Shown here in pieces: positions 31,816 to 43,960 of a stretch of DNA of 64,000 nt. The notes beneath the pieces were generated by a model. It was not told the DNA's origin. It was given only the letters and a program-made list of their open reading frames with translations, and searched no databases. The DNA lies in NCBI GenBank assembly GCA_946811695.1, contig OX328124.1, forward strand, positions 94,581,535 to 94,645,534, given 5' to 3'. Source of the DNA: Gonocerus acuteangulatus (lineage: Eukaryota; Arthropoda; Insecta; Hemiptera; Coreidae). A program made the translations under genes and the position numbers. Each line of letters opens with the position of its first letter. The first letter of the stretch is position 1.

Positions 31816-34680
31816 GTAAGTAAACTAAATGTCTAAGAAATCATATTAAATAAGACAGGACTTAAAAAATACTTATACTGGCTGTGGGTAGAATTTTCTT
31901 TAAAGTTTTTAGTCAACTTGACATAAATACCATAAAATAGCAAATTTGTTCAGTTTATTGTGTAGCCAACCTCAGGAATGTCCACAGTTTACGAAAGTCT
32001 GGAATGGAATTTTTTTTTTACGTAGTTTTTCCTATTGGAGGTACCAAATATATAACTTGTACCTTCCTTTAATAACGTCTCATCATGTACGCGTAGATTA
32101 TGTGGGTTCATGGCTCAAAGGAAATTTCTTTTGACGATTATAAACTTCATTATTTCACCGCTAAAGCGCAATACAATTTGACGATAAGCATTTTGTAGAG
32201 GTTGGACAAATCCTATGATGAAACGCTAGACGATACAGCAATATGGCTACAAATATCTTGTTGACATCATCACAGCAAATGATGATTTAAGCAATGTTCA
32301 GCTATGATACTCTGACGATCATACAATCTAGAAAACTATCTCCTTATCCGGAAAATCCGAAAATTACTTATTGAAGATCTTAGACATACACCTGATATAA
32401 GTAATAATAATAATAGTTTTAAATAAATATCTTATTTTTTTATTATATTTTAAATATTGATTGATGTTATATGACAACAACTTAAAATTCAATAAACGAG
32501 AAATATTGAGCTTGAAACACTTTGTTTTATTCACAAACACAAGTGGTTACTGCTGGAAAAATGTAAATATTTGTTTACACGATTTCAGTCAATTTTGTTT
32601 TCTTTGTTTAGATTACAAAGTACAATTTCCCAGTACAAAGCATATGTTATTAGTTCAATAAATTTTTGCCTTTAGTAATAATAATAAAATTTTATCGATA
32701 GTATTAAAACAAATATACAATATAAGTATGTTATCGCTAGATTAGTGAAGGTCATTAAAAGAAAAATGATTTACAAAAACTGATCGAAGTGTTTTTTATT
32801 ATAGCAATAAATATTAATAATTATTATATCTATTTAAATTTCACCCCGAGGCAACATGTATCATCCACTTTGCGCAAAGGACCCTAAGTAAGGACAAACA
32901 GCGTCCTGTGCTTTACACATACTACTAATAAACAAGGATGCAACAATACTTGAAAAAACAAAGGAAATTCTCATGAAATGGAATTGTCAATATTAAATGT
33001 TACAGCTTCGTGATTTACATCGTAACAACTGCACCTTTACAAGTTCCTATAATGAACCTTAACAACCAGTCTCAAGTACAAATAATGGATTTTCTCAATA
33101 AGAGAAAAACATGGAAGGCCGTTCCCAGCCAGAAGAGATACAAATATCCCGTAATTACAGATACCTTCCCGGCCTATCGGTGATCTAATGCGGCATTGTT
33201 AGAAGTGAGCCAACGCATTGTGAAAGGTACTTGTCTATGGCAAATGGGTAAAAACCATACTCCTATATATGGATTAATGTATTCTGCCGTATATTACCGC
33301 ACTTTCTCCTGTTCTTGTTTCATAAACGGCCACTTGAAAATAATGGTTTGTGAGTATTATAAGTTAGTGAACTAATCATGATCCAGAATATAATACCGTT
33401 GGGAGTTGCACAGATTACTAAAAGATGCAGATAAGGTACAAGTATTCCATGGTTCTTTAGTTTTAGGCTTAATATTACATAACCTAGAAACATGTTAAAA
33501 GGTAAGACCTCTGTTCTTCAGAGGGAACATAAACGTCTGATTAAAAATTATAAAACTAAAGGTTCTAGTAAAATTAAAACTAATAATCCGTAAATCTGTA
33601 TTCCCAATAAACTTCTGATTGATCTGTTTAATTTTAAAATTATTTTTGACTTTTTAGGACATTTTGGTACCCCCATTATCCGGATATGCATAGGAAAGAC
33701 ATCCTTCCACGTGAACCGGGTTAGTTTCACTAGACTTCCCTTATATGTTTTTCTAAAGCTCATGATATGATTGATGCTAGGTTGATGAAGCTTGAAGGAG
33801 CCATTACAGAGTATAGCCCGAGGCGACCATTTTCACCTCGGAACCGTTCGTTCTGTTATTGAACCATGGAAGATTGGACATTTCACAATTTACCTTACTC
33901 TCATTGCAGCCTGCTCTCCTTGACCCTCACGGGAAAATACATTTCTCACTGAGTAACAGAATATTTCTTATGGAAAGAGCTTTGAAAGATTTTCATTTCT
34001 ATATTATCTTAGTACATTGCTACATGGACGGGATAAATGTACACATTTCAGAATAATATAACAGAAAGTAAAATAAAGTACACTTCTGTAACATAAATTA
34101 ACCAATAACTGTTTGATAGGGTCAAACCTCTAAACGTTGTGATTGTATCTAATCTTCACCACATTTTCTATTTATAAATAGGTGCAAAAGGTATTTATAT
34201 CCCTGATGTTTGTAAGAAATAGTATGTTGATGAATTGTTGGTGTGCTTTTCATGGTTTCTGAGGTTGGGGTACACAGAACAACGCCACAGTTGGTACATA
34301 ATTCGGAAAAGAACTTGATCTTTTGTAAACCTCCCATGTTCATCTTCCTGAGCAAATATCTCAAATAAAAACAGCTAAACTCACGGCATCTTCTGTTTGC
34401 TTAGAATAATAGCGGAGGTGAGCTACCACCAACTTCGATTGGACTTCTGTGAAAATTTGTTTAACAAATTTCAGTACTTTAAAATTGCCAGGCAAAGGAA
34501 TATAAAATTTATGTCAAACCATAAAAAATATAACCTCGTGAATAATATAGTATGTACAAACAATTATTGATAGCTAATAATATATAAAACAAGATAACTT
34601 AGGTTTTCTGCGCTTTGTATGAATTCGGTATCTCATACACAACTATTTCTTAGTTTCTGTGATGTATGCAGCGTTATTTG
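31816..34680. other. Long unassigned interval
   Basis: Nearly 3 kb of AT-rich DNA. Small frames at 31946-32134, 33548-33763 (-) and 34149-34364 (-) have no recognisable motif. I see no element ends or RNA genes. This is the best candidate for unique intergenic or intronic sequence. Confidence 0.5.
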
Positions 34681-34696
34681 TGGAGTTCTCGATTTC

Positions 34697-34838
34697 GTAG
34701 AAGGTAGAAAAATAATGCTATGTGTGGTCAGGTTCTGTTTGGCTACACATATTCCACGCTCGATGCGCTTACGCTTCAAGTAAATAGGCTCGTCGGGAAA
34801 GAAAAACAGTGGAGAGACATTATTTTTCTACCTTCTAC
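34697..34838. mobile_element. 142 bp MITE, TIR GTAGAAGGTAGAAAAATAAT
   Basis: TIRs of 21 bp: GTAGAAGGTAGAAAAATAAT plus G at the left and its exact inverse at the right, ending CCTTCTAC. GATTTC flanks both sides (34691-34696 and 34839-34844), a candidate 6 bp TSD. The interior shares about 85 bp, inverted, with 35262-35350. No ORF, superfamily undecided. Confidence 0.72.
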
Positions 34839-35261
34839 GATTTCTTAGTTTCATCAACATTGCAAACCTTTAGCATATACTGACAGACAGTTAATTGAAA
34901 CTAAACTTCGATGATCCACGAGATATGTATGAAAATCGTAGTGACAAAATATTAACATTAATAATAACAATAATAGCAAAATTGAAGTAATCTCCCACCA
35001 ACCTTTCCATAATAATAATTACAACATGCATTTTATTGATTTTAATTTAGCATTTTGTTATTTTAATTTACTACAAACTATTTCTAATACAGTCATTGAT
35101 TGGCTAGACTTTTCTAACGGTTAAATCATCAGTAGGTGAAAAAGGAAAGGTGAAAAATAGTCCATATTTTAGAGTACAGAAAAAATGTTTCCCTTCGAAG
35201 TTTTGGTCTTACACGGTATAATCTAAAGTAAATCCAGCCAAAAACGAAATAAACGTTAAAG

Positions 35262-35350
35262 AAAGACGAGCCTATTTACTTGAAGCGTAAGCGCATCGAG
35301 CGTGGAATATGTGTAGCCAAACAGAACCTGACCACACATAGCATTATAGC
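35262..35350. repeat. Inverted partner of the 34.7 kb MITE interior
   Basis: GACGAGCCTATTTACTTGAA to CCACACATAGCATTAT is the exact reverse complement of 34711-34799 as far as I can follow it. The TIRs are missing. The two copies sit about 460 bp apart and could pair as a long hairpin. A 72-codon frame at 35280-35498 crosses it by chance. Confidence 0.8.
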
Positions 35351-35504
35351 GGGAAGATCCGCTAAAATTGCAGTAAGCTGTCATCAAGGGAACATTTCTT
35401 CCGTGACATCTTCCGGGGTTATGTACTGCCTGTTTATACCTAGGCTATTTATACGTTATTATTTTTATATACATACATTTTTATGTAAAAAAAAATAACA
35501 AAAG

Positions 35505-35655
35505 AACAATCAGTCCCGTAACAGGCCAAGAGGTCCCTGAGGGGCAGATACTATAGAGGTATCTGATTCATGACCATAAGGCACACTAGGGAGATAGTGT
35601 CGTCAGTACTAAGCTCCGGCCGCCTGATCTTCCCCTTTGCTACTTCGACTGTTCG
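35505..35655 (-). mobile_element. SINE-1 3' part, reverse copy
   Basis: The plus strand begins AATCAGTCCCGTAACAGGCC, the complement of the 3' end of the 5055 copy. It continues with GGCAGATACTATAGAGGTAT and CTCCGGCCGCCTGAT in the expected inverse order. The tRNA head is absent. Confidence 0.8.
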
Positions 35656-35699
35656 AGTCATTAAAACCAAAGTACATTAGAACAAGGTACTGCGCATAG

Positions 35700-36730
35700 G
35701 GGAAAGATGCACAACAATATTACCCAAAAATAGAGTTTTATTTACAAGCCAACTATCTTTAATAGAAAATTAAAGAGGTACATTATAGCAGAATTTCAAG
35801 GTGTATAAAACATTTCACGAGAAGTGAGAAAAAATTCTTAAGCACCTACCTCGAACTGGAGTTTAAAAATAGTATTTTCAATATATGCAATGAAAATAAA
35901 AAGCTTGAACTGAGCATGTGCGGGTGGATTAACCTTCAGCTAAGGAGACAAACCTTTTTTTTCAGGTAGCTAAAGCACAGCCGTTTGTTATTACAATTAC
36001 ACGGCTATGCTAAGGAGGTTTCCCTCTTAAAAACTTTATCATCTTAGTTGAAGGTTAATCTTCCGGCACTAGCTGGGTTAAAAAAAAAAACTGATAAAAT
36101 GACCATCCTCAAAATACTTCGGGTTTCTCGGCCAATGAGCTGTTTCCTGAGAAAGGACTGGGAATGGAACGCCCCCAATCCAATAAAAATATAACTAACG
36201 GCCCTTCATTCAAAGATTAGTCTCTGCAAAACGTGGGATAATTTTTAATTTTTTTTTTAGGGCCCCCCCCCGAGATATTGGTTGCGACATTTCAAAGATA
36301 TCCGTAGTAAGTACTGAGCAAGAAAAACACTCTTTCGTGCCTCAATATAGGCACACAAATCAGAAAAAAAGAGAAATAGAGAAAGGAAGAAATACATATG
36401 CAAAATATGTGTTTCTTAGGAGCAGCGTAAACATTGTTAATTCCTCTGCAAGTCTAATTCTATAAAAAATACAAATTGAAAAATACAAAGGGGCTGCATA
36501 ACTAAACACATTTCTCAACAAGGTGGTTAGTTTAAACCGCATTCTTGAGGAACGAGCTCAAAATACACCTGGAAAGTGTTACTTTCTTTGCTTTAAGCGG
36601 TTCTTTACGTTTGTATTCTCAGTATTTTATTGATCGTTGATATATCGTTTGATTTTAGTAGTAATATAAATTTCCTATTAATAGAAGATACTTAAAATGA
36701 GAACGAAATTTTGGTTGTTTGTAATAGAAG
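35700..36730. other. Unassigned interval
   Basis: Contains a loose inverted pair, GATTAACCTTCAGCTAAG (about 35929) and AGTTGAAGGTTAATC (about 36047), perhaps ends of a small decayed MITE. No gene. Confidence 0.4.
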
Positions 36731-36732
36731 TT

Positions 36733-36935
36733 TCCGAGCGAATTTCGAAGAGGCCGAGAGAGTAATTTCCGTTACTGCAATTGTTCAGTGCATAATGCCG
36801 CCTAAATCTCACTTAGATTTAAGATATAACGTTTAGCTGTTTAACATTTTTACAAAATACTAAGTGCACTTATTCCAAGTTTTCCAGCTAAGATGACTTA
36901 GCTCCTGCGAGTCGTGCTTCTTTTTACAAAACACG
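36733..36935 (+). mobile_element. tRNA-Ser-like SINE copy (family S)
   Basis: TTTCCGAGCGAATTTCGAAG, AGGCCGAGAGAG and AATTTCCGTTACTGC parallel the head of the 262-485 copy. AGATGACTTAGCTCCTGCGA plus GTCG is the shared core. Both head and core are present, making this and 262-485 the most complete copies. Confidence 0.62.
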
Positions 36936-37173
36936 TTCCTCGTTAGCTGGCCTATTTTCACGTTGCGGCGTGAATGATTTATATTAATTACTATTATCTT
37001 TCGAGGAGGATATCATCGAGTCAATAGAAGGCAGTAATTGAAAAGTACGCTTTTTATAGTCCAAAAGTGCTTGATTTATTGATTATTTAAAAAGTTTGGC
37101 CTTGCAATTATTAAATATTATTATAAAGATTCTTATTTTTGAAAAAAATTGTTATTATGTCGGTATGATGACT

Positions 37174-37335
37174 TTAATCTCGAAGTAGTTCGTTCATTAG
37201 TTGTGGAGCGTCGAAAACTTCTCTCATGTTGCTGTCTGTCAGTAAATGTTGAACTGTAAGATTATTGAAACAAAGGTTCTAAGGTTTTTCGGACTTCGTC
37301 ATAAGGTATTCCTGAGTAATATGAACGTGGCTAAC
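37174..37335 (-). pseudogene. LINE ORF2 C-terminal remnant
   Basis: The minus-strand translation gives SHVHITQEYLMTKSEKP, a stop, NLCFNNLTVQHLLTDSNMRE and MNELLRD before the terminal TAA (37174-37176). It aligns with HTHLTHSYLMTKQDRP and LTIKHLLTEC of the 38 kb ORF. One zinc-motif cysteine and the following C are lost and a stop interrupts it. It lies less than 1 kb downstream of the long LINE ORF and on the same strand. Confidence 0.72.
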
Positions 37336-38015
37336 AAAAGTTCATTTGTTGGCAGATTGCTTTCAATTAAGAAGTCAATCTGAAGTAACAATTGTTACGA
37401 AGATAAATTATATACTTATTCAAGAAAGAAAGGAAAATGTCAGTAAAGTACTTGGTAATGGAGAATCATTTCTTCATCCAAGGATACGGGTTCGATCTTG
37501 CTGCCAACTGTAATTGTTTTGGGATGTCTTGCACATGCATCGGAGGAAACGATAAATGGCAAATCCGTGCCGGTGAGGTCTGCATTCATGGCTCATGGAG
37601 GACTGCTTTCCGAAGAGGATATTTTATTTGTCCAAGGTAAACCTAGTGCAACTAAACGTAAACAAGGAATTTCTCAATTTCATGAGAATCTATTTACTTA
37701 TTTATTTATTTACGGAGCTTCACAACAGCAAGGCGATTGGCTCACATAAATGGTTAGTAAAAAAAAAAAAGGAATAAAAAACAATTTAAAATTTATACAA
37801 AGAAAAAAAACAGAAAATAAAGAAATAGATGAAAATAACATATACAAGAAAAATTACACAGTTAATTAATAAAAATTGAAAAAATTATGATAATAATACG
37901 TAAAATAATTTTTTATTGCAAGATAAAAATCATTATTATGTCTGTGTCTGTATTCGTAGAGATTTAATAAGAGGACTTTATTTTCTCTTCTTAAGCCACA
38001 TCTTCGTGCGCGGAC

Positions 38016-38101
38016 AAACACACTCACACACACACACACGCGCGCGCGCACACACACACACACACACATACACACACGCACGCGCGCACACACACACACA
38101 A
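38016..38101. repeat. (CA)n/(CG) microsatellite
   Basis: CACACA and CGCGCG dinucleotides mixed. It lies just 3' of the LINE ORF (minus orientation), so it may be the LINE's simple-repeat tail. Its repeats give spurious frames on both strands. Confidence 0.95.
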
Positions 38102-38150
38102 ACTTACAGTGACTCACACAGATACATCCATATCTGCATACATCCATACC

Positions 38151-39260
38151 TCATATTTTGTTATAAAGTTTTAGTTTATGTAAGTGTTGTAGTATGGTAA
38201 CAATGTGTGGGCTTTTTTCGGAAAATAATTCGGACATGTGATATGGTATACTTAAGTAGTCTCGTGTTTTGCATTCTGTTAGTAAGTGTTTAATGGTCAG
38301 TGGCCTGTTGCATGTCTGGCATATAGGTCTGTCTTGTTTTGTCATGAGATAGGAATGTGTTAAGTGTGTATGGCCAATGCGTAGTCTTGTAATTACAACT
38401 TCATCACGTCTTGTTAATTGCGTATTAGCTTGCCATTCATGAGTACTGCTTTTTATCTCTCTTAGGAAATTATCTCTTGTGCTGTACCATGAGGCTTGCC
38501 ATTCAAGACGGATATTTTCTGTAATTAGTAAATGTAAGTCTTCAGTCGTTAGTAAGTTAGAGTCCACTGATTCCCGTCTGCTTGCGTGTTTTGCTTCTTC
38601 GTCCGCAGTCGTTGTTTGTCCAATATTTTCGTGTCCTGGTACCCAGAACATTGTTACCAGTATGTTGTGCGTCTGAAGTCTGATGATATGTTCTAAAATG
38701 TCAATGATGACAGGATTAGTGTTATATATGTGTAAGGAGAGTAAACAACTTAATGAGTCCGAGCATAGTGTTATGTTCTGTGTTGTAGTCTGTACGTTAG
38801 TTAGACCTAAGAGAATGCCATGCAGCTCAGCGGTGTTTATGCTCGTGCTCTTTGGTAAGGTGACGAGATATTGTTCTTGATTTATAATAGCAGCTGCACC
38901 GACGCCGTCATTCATCTTAGATCCATCAGTAAATATGTACACTGTGTCTGTAGTCGTTCGTCGCTTGTACGTTGTCTTGTAAAAGTGTTTAGAAAGTGCG
39001 ATTTTCTTTTTAAATTTAGTTAATGTAAGGTCAATTTTTAAGTTGCTTACTCTCCAGGGAGGAATTGAAAGATGTCTGTGTGCGTGAGATGGTTGTGTAA
39101 GAACATGTCCATTCTCTCTATCAAGCATACAGCGCACTATGAGCGGCTTACGTTTTGTTCCTCTTTCAGTGTAGAGATCTTTATAAGGATTATCTAAAAA
39201 TGAATTTACACACTGTGAATTTAATGATTTTGATTTTGTAATAAATTTAAGACAAATCAT
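38151..39260 (-). CDS. LINE ORF2 C-terminal region: RNase H plus zinc knuckle
   Basis: The 369-residue frame is the longest in the window. Residues 1-100 resemble the segment after reverse transcriptase in I-group LINEs (a PPW motif near 67-69). RNase H follows with the expected acidic set: TDGS (D112), NTAELHG (E145), CSDSL (D168) and WVPGH plus TAD (H210, D220). A C-terminal C314-x2-C317-x7-H325-x4-C330 motif matches the LINE zinc knuckle. The reverse transcriptase and endonuclease are missing, so this is a 5'-truncated copy and the first Met is probably not a real start. The uninterrupted frame implies a fairly young insertion. RNase H would degrade the RNA strand of the cDNA hybrid. Confidence 0.88.
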   Translation of the reverse strand: MICLKFITKSKSLNSQCVNSFLDNPYKDLYTERGTKRKPLIVRCMLDRENGHVLTQPSHAHRHLSIPPWRVSNLKIDLTLTKFKKKIALSKHFYKTTYKRRTTTDTVYIFTDGSKMNDGVGAAAIINQEQYLVTLPKSTSINTAELHGILLGLTNVQTTTQNITLCSDSLSCLLSLHIYNTNPVIIDILEHIIRLQTHNILVTMFWVPGHENIGQTTTADEEAKHASRRESVDSNLLTTEDLHLLITENIRLEWQASWYSTRDNFLREIKSSTHEWQANTQLTRRDEVVITRLRIGHTHLTHSYLMTKQDRPICQTCNRPLTIKHLLTECKTRDYLSIPYHMSELFSEKSPHIVTILQHLHKLKLYNKI

Positions 39261-39299
39261 CTGACGTTTGATTTTGTAATAAATTTAAGACAAATCATC
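39231..39299. repeat. 31 bp tandem duplication at LINE 5' junction
   Basis: TGATTTTGTAATAAATTTAA plus GACAAATCATC occurs at 39231-39261 and again at 39269-39299. The duplicated piece covers the first codons of the truncated LINE frame, so it marks the 5' junction, perhaps formed during target-primed reverse transcription. Confidence 0.9.
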
Positions 39300-39715
39300 A
39301 TGAGAATCGTTTGAAGGCCAAAATAGAAAAACGTCTCGGATGTAATGTATTATCTAATTAATAATATTTATTTTTTTGATTTATTAAAATCAGAGTAAAA
39401 TGATCTTTAAATGCCTCCTATTTTCCTATATTATGTACATTAATTCAAATATTAGAGTTTGCGGTATAGCACTTAGGAATTTTGATACGAAAATGTCATA
39501 TGGCTAAAGGTCCCCAGATAATGCGTTACAAGAAACGCAAAAATGTAACGCAAGTGTTATCGGACATGTGGCCCGAGAATGATTTGTGTAGGATTCGTAA
39601 TTTGGCGGGTTCTCATTTTTAAAACTTGAGCATATTCCAGAAGAAGAATAAAGGCAATTGTTAAGGTACCTACAAATTAGTACAAGAAATGAATAAAAAA
39701 AAATTAACCCTAGAG
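39300..39715. other. Unassigned interval
   Basis: AT-rich. No further upstream LINE sequence (reverse transcriptase) can be read here on the minus strand. Confidence 0.55.
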
Positions 39716-39815
39716 GAGCAGATACTGTAGAGGTATCTGATTCTTGTTCATATTGCACAATGGGAACATATTCAATGGCTGGTACCCATTAATAAATTAA
39801 TGAAAGGCTGCATGG
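39716..39815 (-). mobile_element. Degenerate SINE-1 copy
   Basis: GGAGCAGATACTGTAGAGGT and ATCTGATTCTTG, then GGTACCCATTAATAAATTAA and AAAGGCTG, follow the inverse order of SINE-1 body words. The central part is deleted. Confidence 0.65.
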
Positions 39816-40540
39816 GCCTACGTACATTATAGGGGCATCATGTTACAACAAATGATTGTAACAAATGAATATAATTTTCAATGAATAACATTTTCATGAT
39901 CAAAACGATTTCCCTTTGAAGGAAAATAAACGGTTTTTCTTTTTTAAGATTGTTCATTTCTCTTACTGCAAAGGGGTATATTTGCAATTCTATCCACTGA
40001 AGTACAAATTCAAGGAGCATTCGTGTTCCATTCCTTTCATTCATGTTTGGTATATGATAGTAAATATTCCCCAACAAGCAAATCCCCTAAAATTCTTACA
40101 ATAAAGATATACGCTATGAAAATAATTTTTAGGGAGCACAAGAAGTTTTGTAGTTTAACAAGTGCCCCTATCCTTCTTTATCTAAGAGAAAAAAATTATA
40201 AAGCTTGCACGGAAGACTTTATTTTTCGTGATAAATCGTTTTATATTTTGTGAAGCATTCGTGCAGAAGATTTTATTTTAATTTTGAATACCAACTGAAC
40301 TTACCTTTAATTGGTAATTTTTAGGAAGTGAATTTCATTTTAATATCACGCTCAAAAGTGATTAGTGAAAATCTTGGATAAATAAAGTTTCAACTAATTT
40401 TGTGAAATACATATTATTTATTTATTTGATGTGTTCCGCCTAAAAAATACATATTATGAGAATGTGAGGAAAGATTAGGCGAAAGCTAGATTTTTCTTAA
40501 ATGAGCAATTATATAATTCATTAGCTATACAATCATGCAC
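39816..40540. other. Unassigned interval
   Basis: Short frames at 39838-40253 on both strands without motifs. AT-rich. Confidence 0.5.
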
Positions 40541-40542
40541 AT

Positions 40543-41040
40543 ATGAACATAGCGGACGCGAATTGGCGCCAACAACTTTCAGGAACTTCAAGGCTTTCGC
40601 GAATGAGAACGTACGTGGAAAAAGTGCAATCCTGGGAGAAACCCCAGCAATTGTTAATGGGAACTCGACTTGACGTATGGAGCGGACCGGATGGCGAGCG
40701 AATGCCAGAGACAATGAAGACGATGATGTCTGGAGTGATGTCGACAGCGGCAGGAATGATTGCGAGAGGCCCGCCGGTGAAAGGGCCCCAGAAGGTATAC
40801 GGTGCAGCAAGGACGGACAAGGCCGTATTATTCCTAATGTCAAGGGGCACACTAAAGCATTCCTTCGCTTTCAAACACTTGCTACAGCCAATTGGTTTAG
40901 TCTAAATTCCAGCCTAAGGCGAGCGCAAATAGGCTGGGGTATTACGCAGTGCAGATCTATGGACCGCGAACCTTCTTCAACGTCTGAGTTCATAAAGTGG
41001 GTGCTAGTAGTGAGGAACGTCAAGGCGAAAACGCTTTGAC
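40543..41040. other. GC-rich island with overlapping open frames, identity unknown
   Basis: Markedly richer in G and C than its surroundings, and open in several frames: plus 40543-40905 (120 codons), plus 40677-41039 (120 codons), and minus frames 40475-40852 and 40533-40874. None has a domain I recognise. The 40677 frame is acidic early (DNEDDD, SDVDSG) and continues upstream past a single TGA to about 40551. It could be a diverged coding exon, a decayed element ORF or an island of different origin. Multiple open frames are expected by chance in GC-rich DNA. Confidence 0.4.
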
Positions 41041-42800
41041 AAACATTTAAATTTTAGCTACAAGAGTAGTTAAACGCACACACCTAATACACAGATGTTT
41101 ATTTTTACAATCTCTTATTAGTTAAGGATGTATTACGTTTCGCTGCAAAGGAAGCAAGAATAAGGTCCAAAATAAGCAAATTAGTAATATCGTTACAGGG
41201 TAAACCCGCACTCCTTATGGATCGAGAATGCATAATTTCTCGATTTCGCATTCATTAGTCACGAGGCCAACGAAGATTCGTTGCCCGGAAGCAAACATTA
41301 CGGCCTGTATTAATGAATTGCTTAACAAGTCCTTATGCTACTTTTGAATAAATATTTCTGAATAAATATGAAATTGTGATTGAGTAATGGCTGTTGGAAG
41401 GTTACGATTTTGAAGGATTTTTACATTTTTTTTTTCAATCCTTCCAAGATGTTGAAATTAATTATTTCTTTGCCCTCCTCTCTCAAAAAAAAACAACATT
41501 AAACTAAAATACTAAATTATAGTGATCTCCTAAAGTGACAAAAAATTTCAATGATTTATTTTTTTTAAATAGGTAGAATTTGAATAAATAAAATAAAACC
41601 TTTTGTACGTGGACTTGGTCCTTGTAGCACAATTAGGGGTTAAGTAGTATTAGTGACTCCAAAGAAGCGTCAGTGGATGTGAAACCGGTAGGGCAGTTTT
41701 AATATAATGACTAAACAGTAAACAGTTTTTATTTTGCTGATTGACGTGCCTATTTGAAAAGATTTTTTTTTTTTTTTTTTTATATATAATTTAGTAGACA
41801 AACGTACAAGCCCCGACACAGAGATATGCCTTATCTCAATGATTCTGTTTGAGACCACCGCAATAAATTGTTTTGTTTTGCCTTATGTCGGAACGTACAG
41901 ACGGGACACGAATGCCTCCGTCACGACGATGATCATCACGACATCTACAAACATAAAAGTGTATTCTTCTTTTGCTCTTTTTTATGCTTTCATCTTCCCG
42001 TTTTATAGATGCCATCTGCTCAACCCCTGCAGAATACGGCCAATCACGACGATTTATGGGGTTGTGCGTCTTCCATAATGATGTCGTAGGACCCTAAGGA
42101 GGCAGATTGTGTTTAGATGAAAAACAAATCGAACATGAGGACAAATGATTAATAAGTAAAAAAATAGAAGCAGCCAATATTTTGTAGCGTTGGTTTTTTT
42201 AACAACACACAATATGTTAAAAAAGTAAATTACAAAAATTGAGACAAATAAACACCTCAATAATTCAGATAAAGGTAAAACAAAAACAAAAAAATAGTAA
42301 CAAGATACAATAAATTATCCTAATTAAATAAGCCTTCTATTTCCCATGCATTAATTAATTAGATTACATTGCCCTTATCAAAAAGGTTTCAGTTGGAGTA
42401 ATAACTGATTTTATGGAACAGTATTTATTTGATTTTTAACGCCCACCTATGGATAATACATACTTCTGTATTATACGATTGTGACTCTTGTTCTCAATTA
42501 TGACATTAAATGGCAGAAGGTCATATATTTTAAAAACTTCAAATGTTCATTATTTTTTTTTATTTTGTGCTCTACATGCTTCGCGCCACTGGACGCCTCC
42601 GTCTTCAGGAGCAACTTAAGTGTGTATAATTCATTACAGTTTCAACTGACCCAAAGGAAGACCTTCCGCACACACGGCCACGTCTAAACCGTTTAGGTGA
42701 AACGTTCATTTTTAAATTACATAATGCAAATAATGTAAGATTATTTACCCTAAAATTTCAAATCATTACAAAACATAATTCGGCAGGTTGTTACTTGAAC
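41041..42800. other. Unassigned interval
   Basis: AT-rich; T-run at 41764-41780. Small frames at 41839-42078 and 42481-42687 without motifs. Confidence 0.5.
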
Positions 42801-42816
42801 GCAGCTCCTCAGATCC

Positions 42817-42822
<6 letters not shown>

Positions 42823-42847
<25 letters not shown>

Positions 42848-42880
42848 CGCCGCATCGACATCTGGGCCATTAGCGCGGAT
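42823..42880 (-). mobile_element. Truncated copy of the 27.4 kb SINE
   Basis: T-run, then ACGCCGCATCGACATCTGGG and CCATTAGCGC, matching ACGGCGCATCTACATCTAGG and TCATTAGCGC next to the tail of the 27.4 kb SINE. Only the 3' end (about 35 bp plus tail) remains. Confidence 0.8.
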
Positions 42881-42889
42881 ATTCTGTTG

Positions 42890-43870
42890 TTAAACGAAAT
42901 TTATGTTTCCTTTGAGGCAAAGTTATATTTAGCCATCATATTTCGTCAAAATAACACAAAGATTTGAACATATCTTCCTGACACCGCGGGTCATTAAATG
43001 TCAATATTTCTTGTGAACATCACTATATTGTGTCGTTGCCTCGATATAATGATCGCATTTTCACCCGAAAGAACATATGGGTAAAAAAAAAAACGCTAAC
43101 TAAAAAGTACTTGATGTATTTCTTCACAGAAAAAACATTTTTATGAGAACTTCTTATTACTAAAATCAAGACAGGTTATCTAAAATTCAATCTATTTCAA
43201 AAGTTAATTATTATTGGCCTATCTTGTGAAAACAACAAGATTCTGATAACTCGACGAGCGAAATTCCTTGAGCCTTACAATCTGATTTAAAGGTTCAGCA
43301 ATCATCTAAAACAAGTCACGATTTTTCAACTACCGTTATGGAGAAATAAAAACATTACAAAAAAAATTGGCAGAACCAAAACAATTGATTATATCTGTTT
43401 TTATTTGAAGCTCTTTTCATGTTATATAACTGTGTATTAAAGTTTAATGGTTAAAGCCAATTATACATTCAAAACAATACTATTTTAGATATTGATGAAT
43501 GGTTTTATTGTGATCATATTGAAATTTTCTACTGCAATTGAAAATCAATTGGCCAAGTTTAATTTAGCCAGCCTGAAAAGCTCTTTTATTTCTTAATGAC
43601 TTTTTTTGTACCGAAATGCATTAAAAAAAATTTAACTTCTCTTACATATTTATAAAGTTTCTACTACTCTCGAGCTTAAATTTGTTATTTAAGTATGTGT
43701 TTGACGCGAAATGAATATTAACGCTTGCTTTAGGTACTGGGCTTTCAGGCACACATTTGATAAGTAATTGATGCGAACAGAAAAAAATAGAGAAGATCGC
43801 TTCGATATTTCTTTATACTTTTTTACATGTGTTTACATTTTTCACGAAAGATTAAGACAAAACGTTAACA
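42890..43870. other. Unassigned interval
   Basis: AT-rich, nothing recognised. Confidence 0.5.
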
Positions 43871-43879
43871 GTTTCAATT

Positions 43880-43960
43880 CTAAGCGTTCTAAATGACACT
43901 AGGGATAAGAACGGAAACGCGCTAAGATGACGCACATCTTGCGAGTCGGACTTTTTTCGG
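43880..43960 (+). mobile_element. SINE family S core
   Basis: AAGCGTTCTAAATGACACTA, GGGATAAGAACGGAAACGCG, CTAAGATGACGCACATCTTG and CGAGTCGGAC. The best-preserved core copy. Confidence 0.68.

Noticed and set aside
38479..38880. Two 65-codon plus-strand frames
   Set aside because: Antisense shadows of the LINE RNase H ORF.
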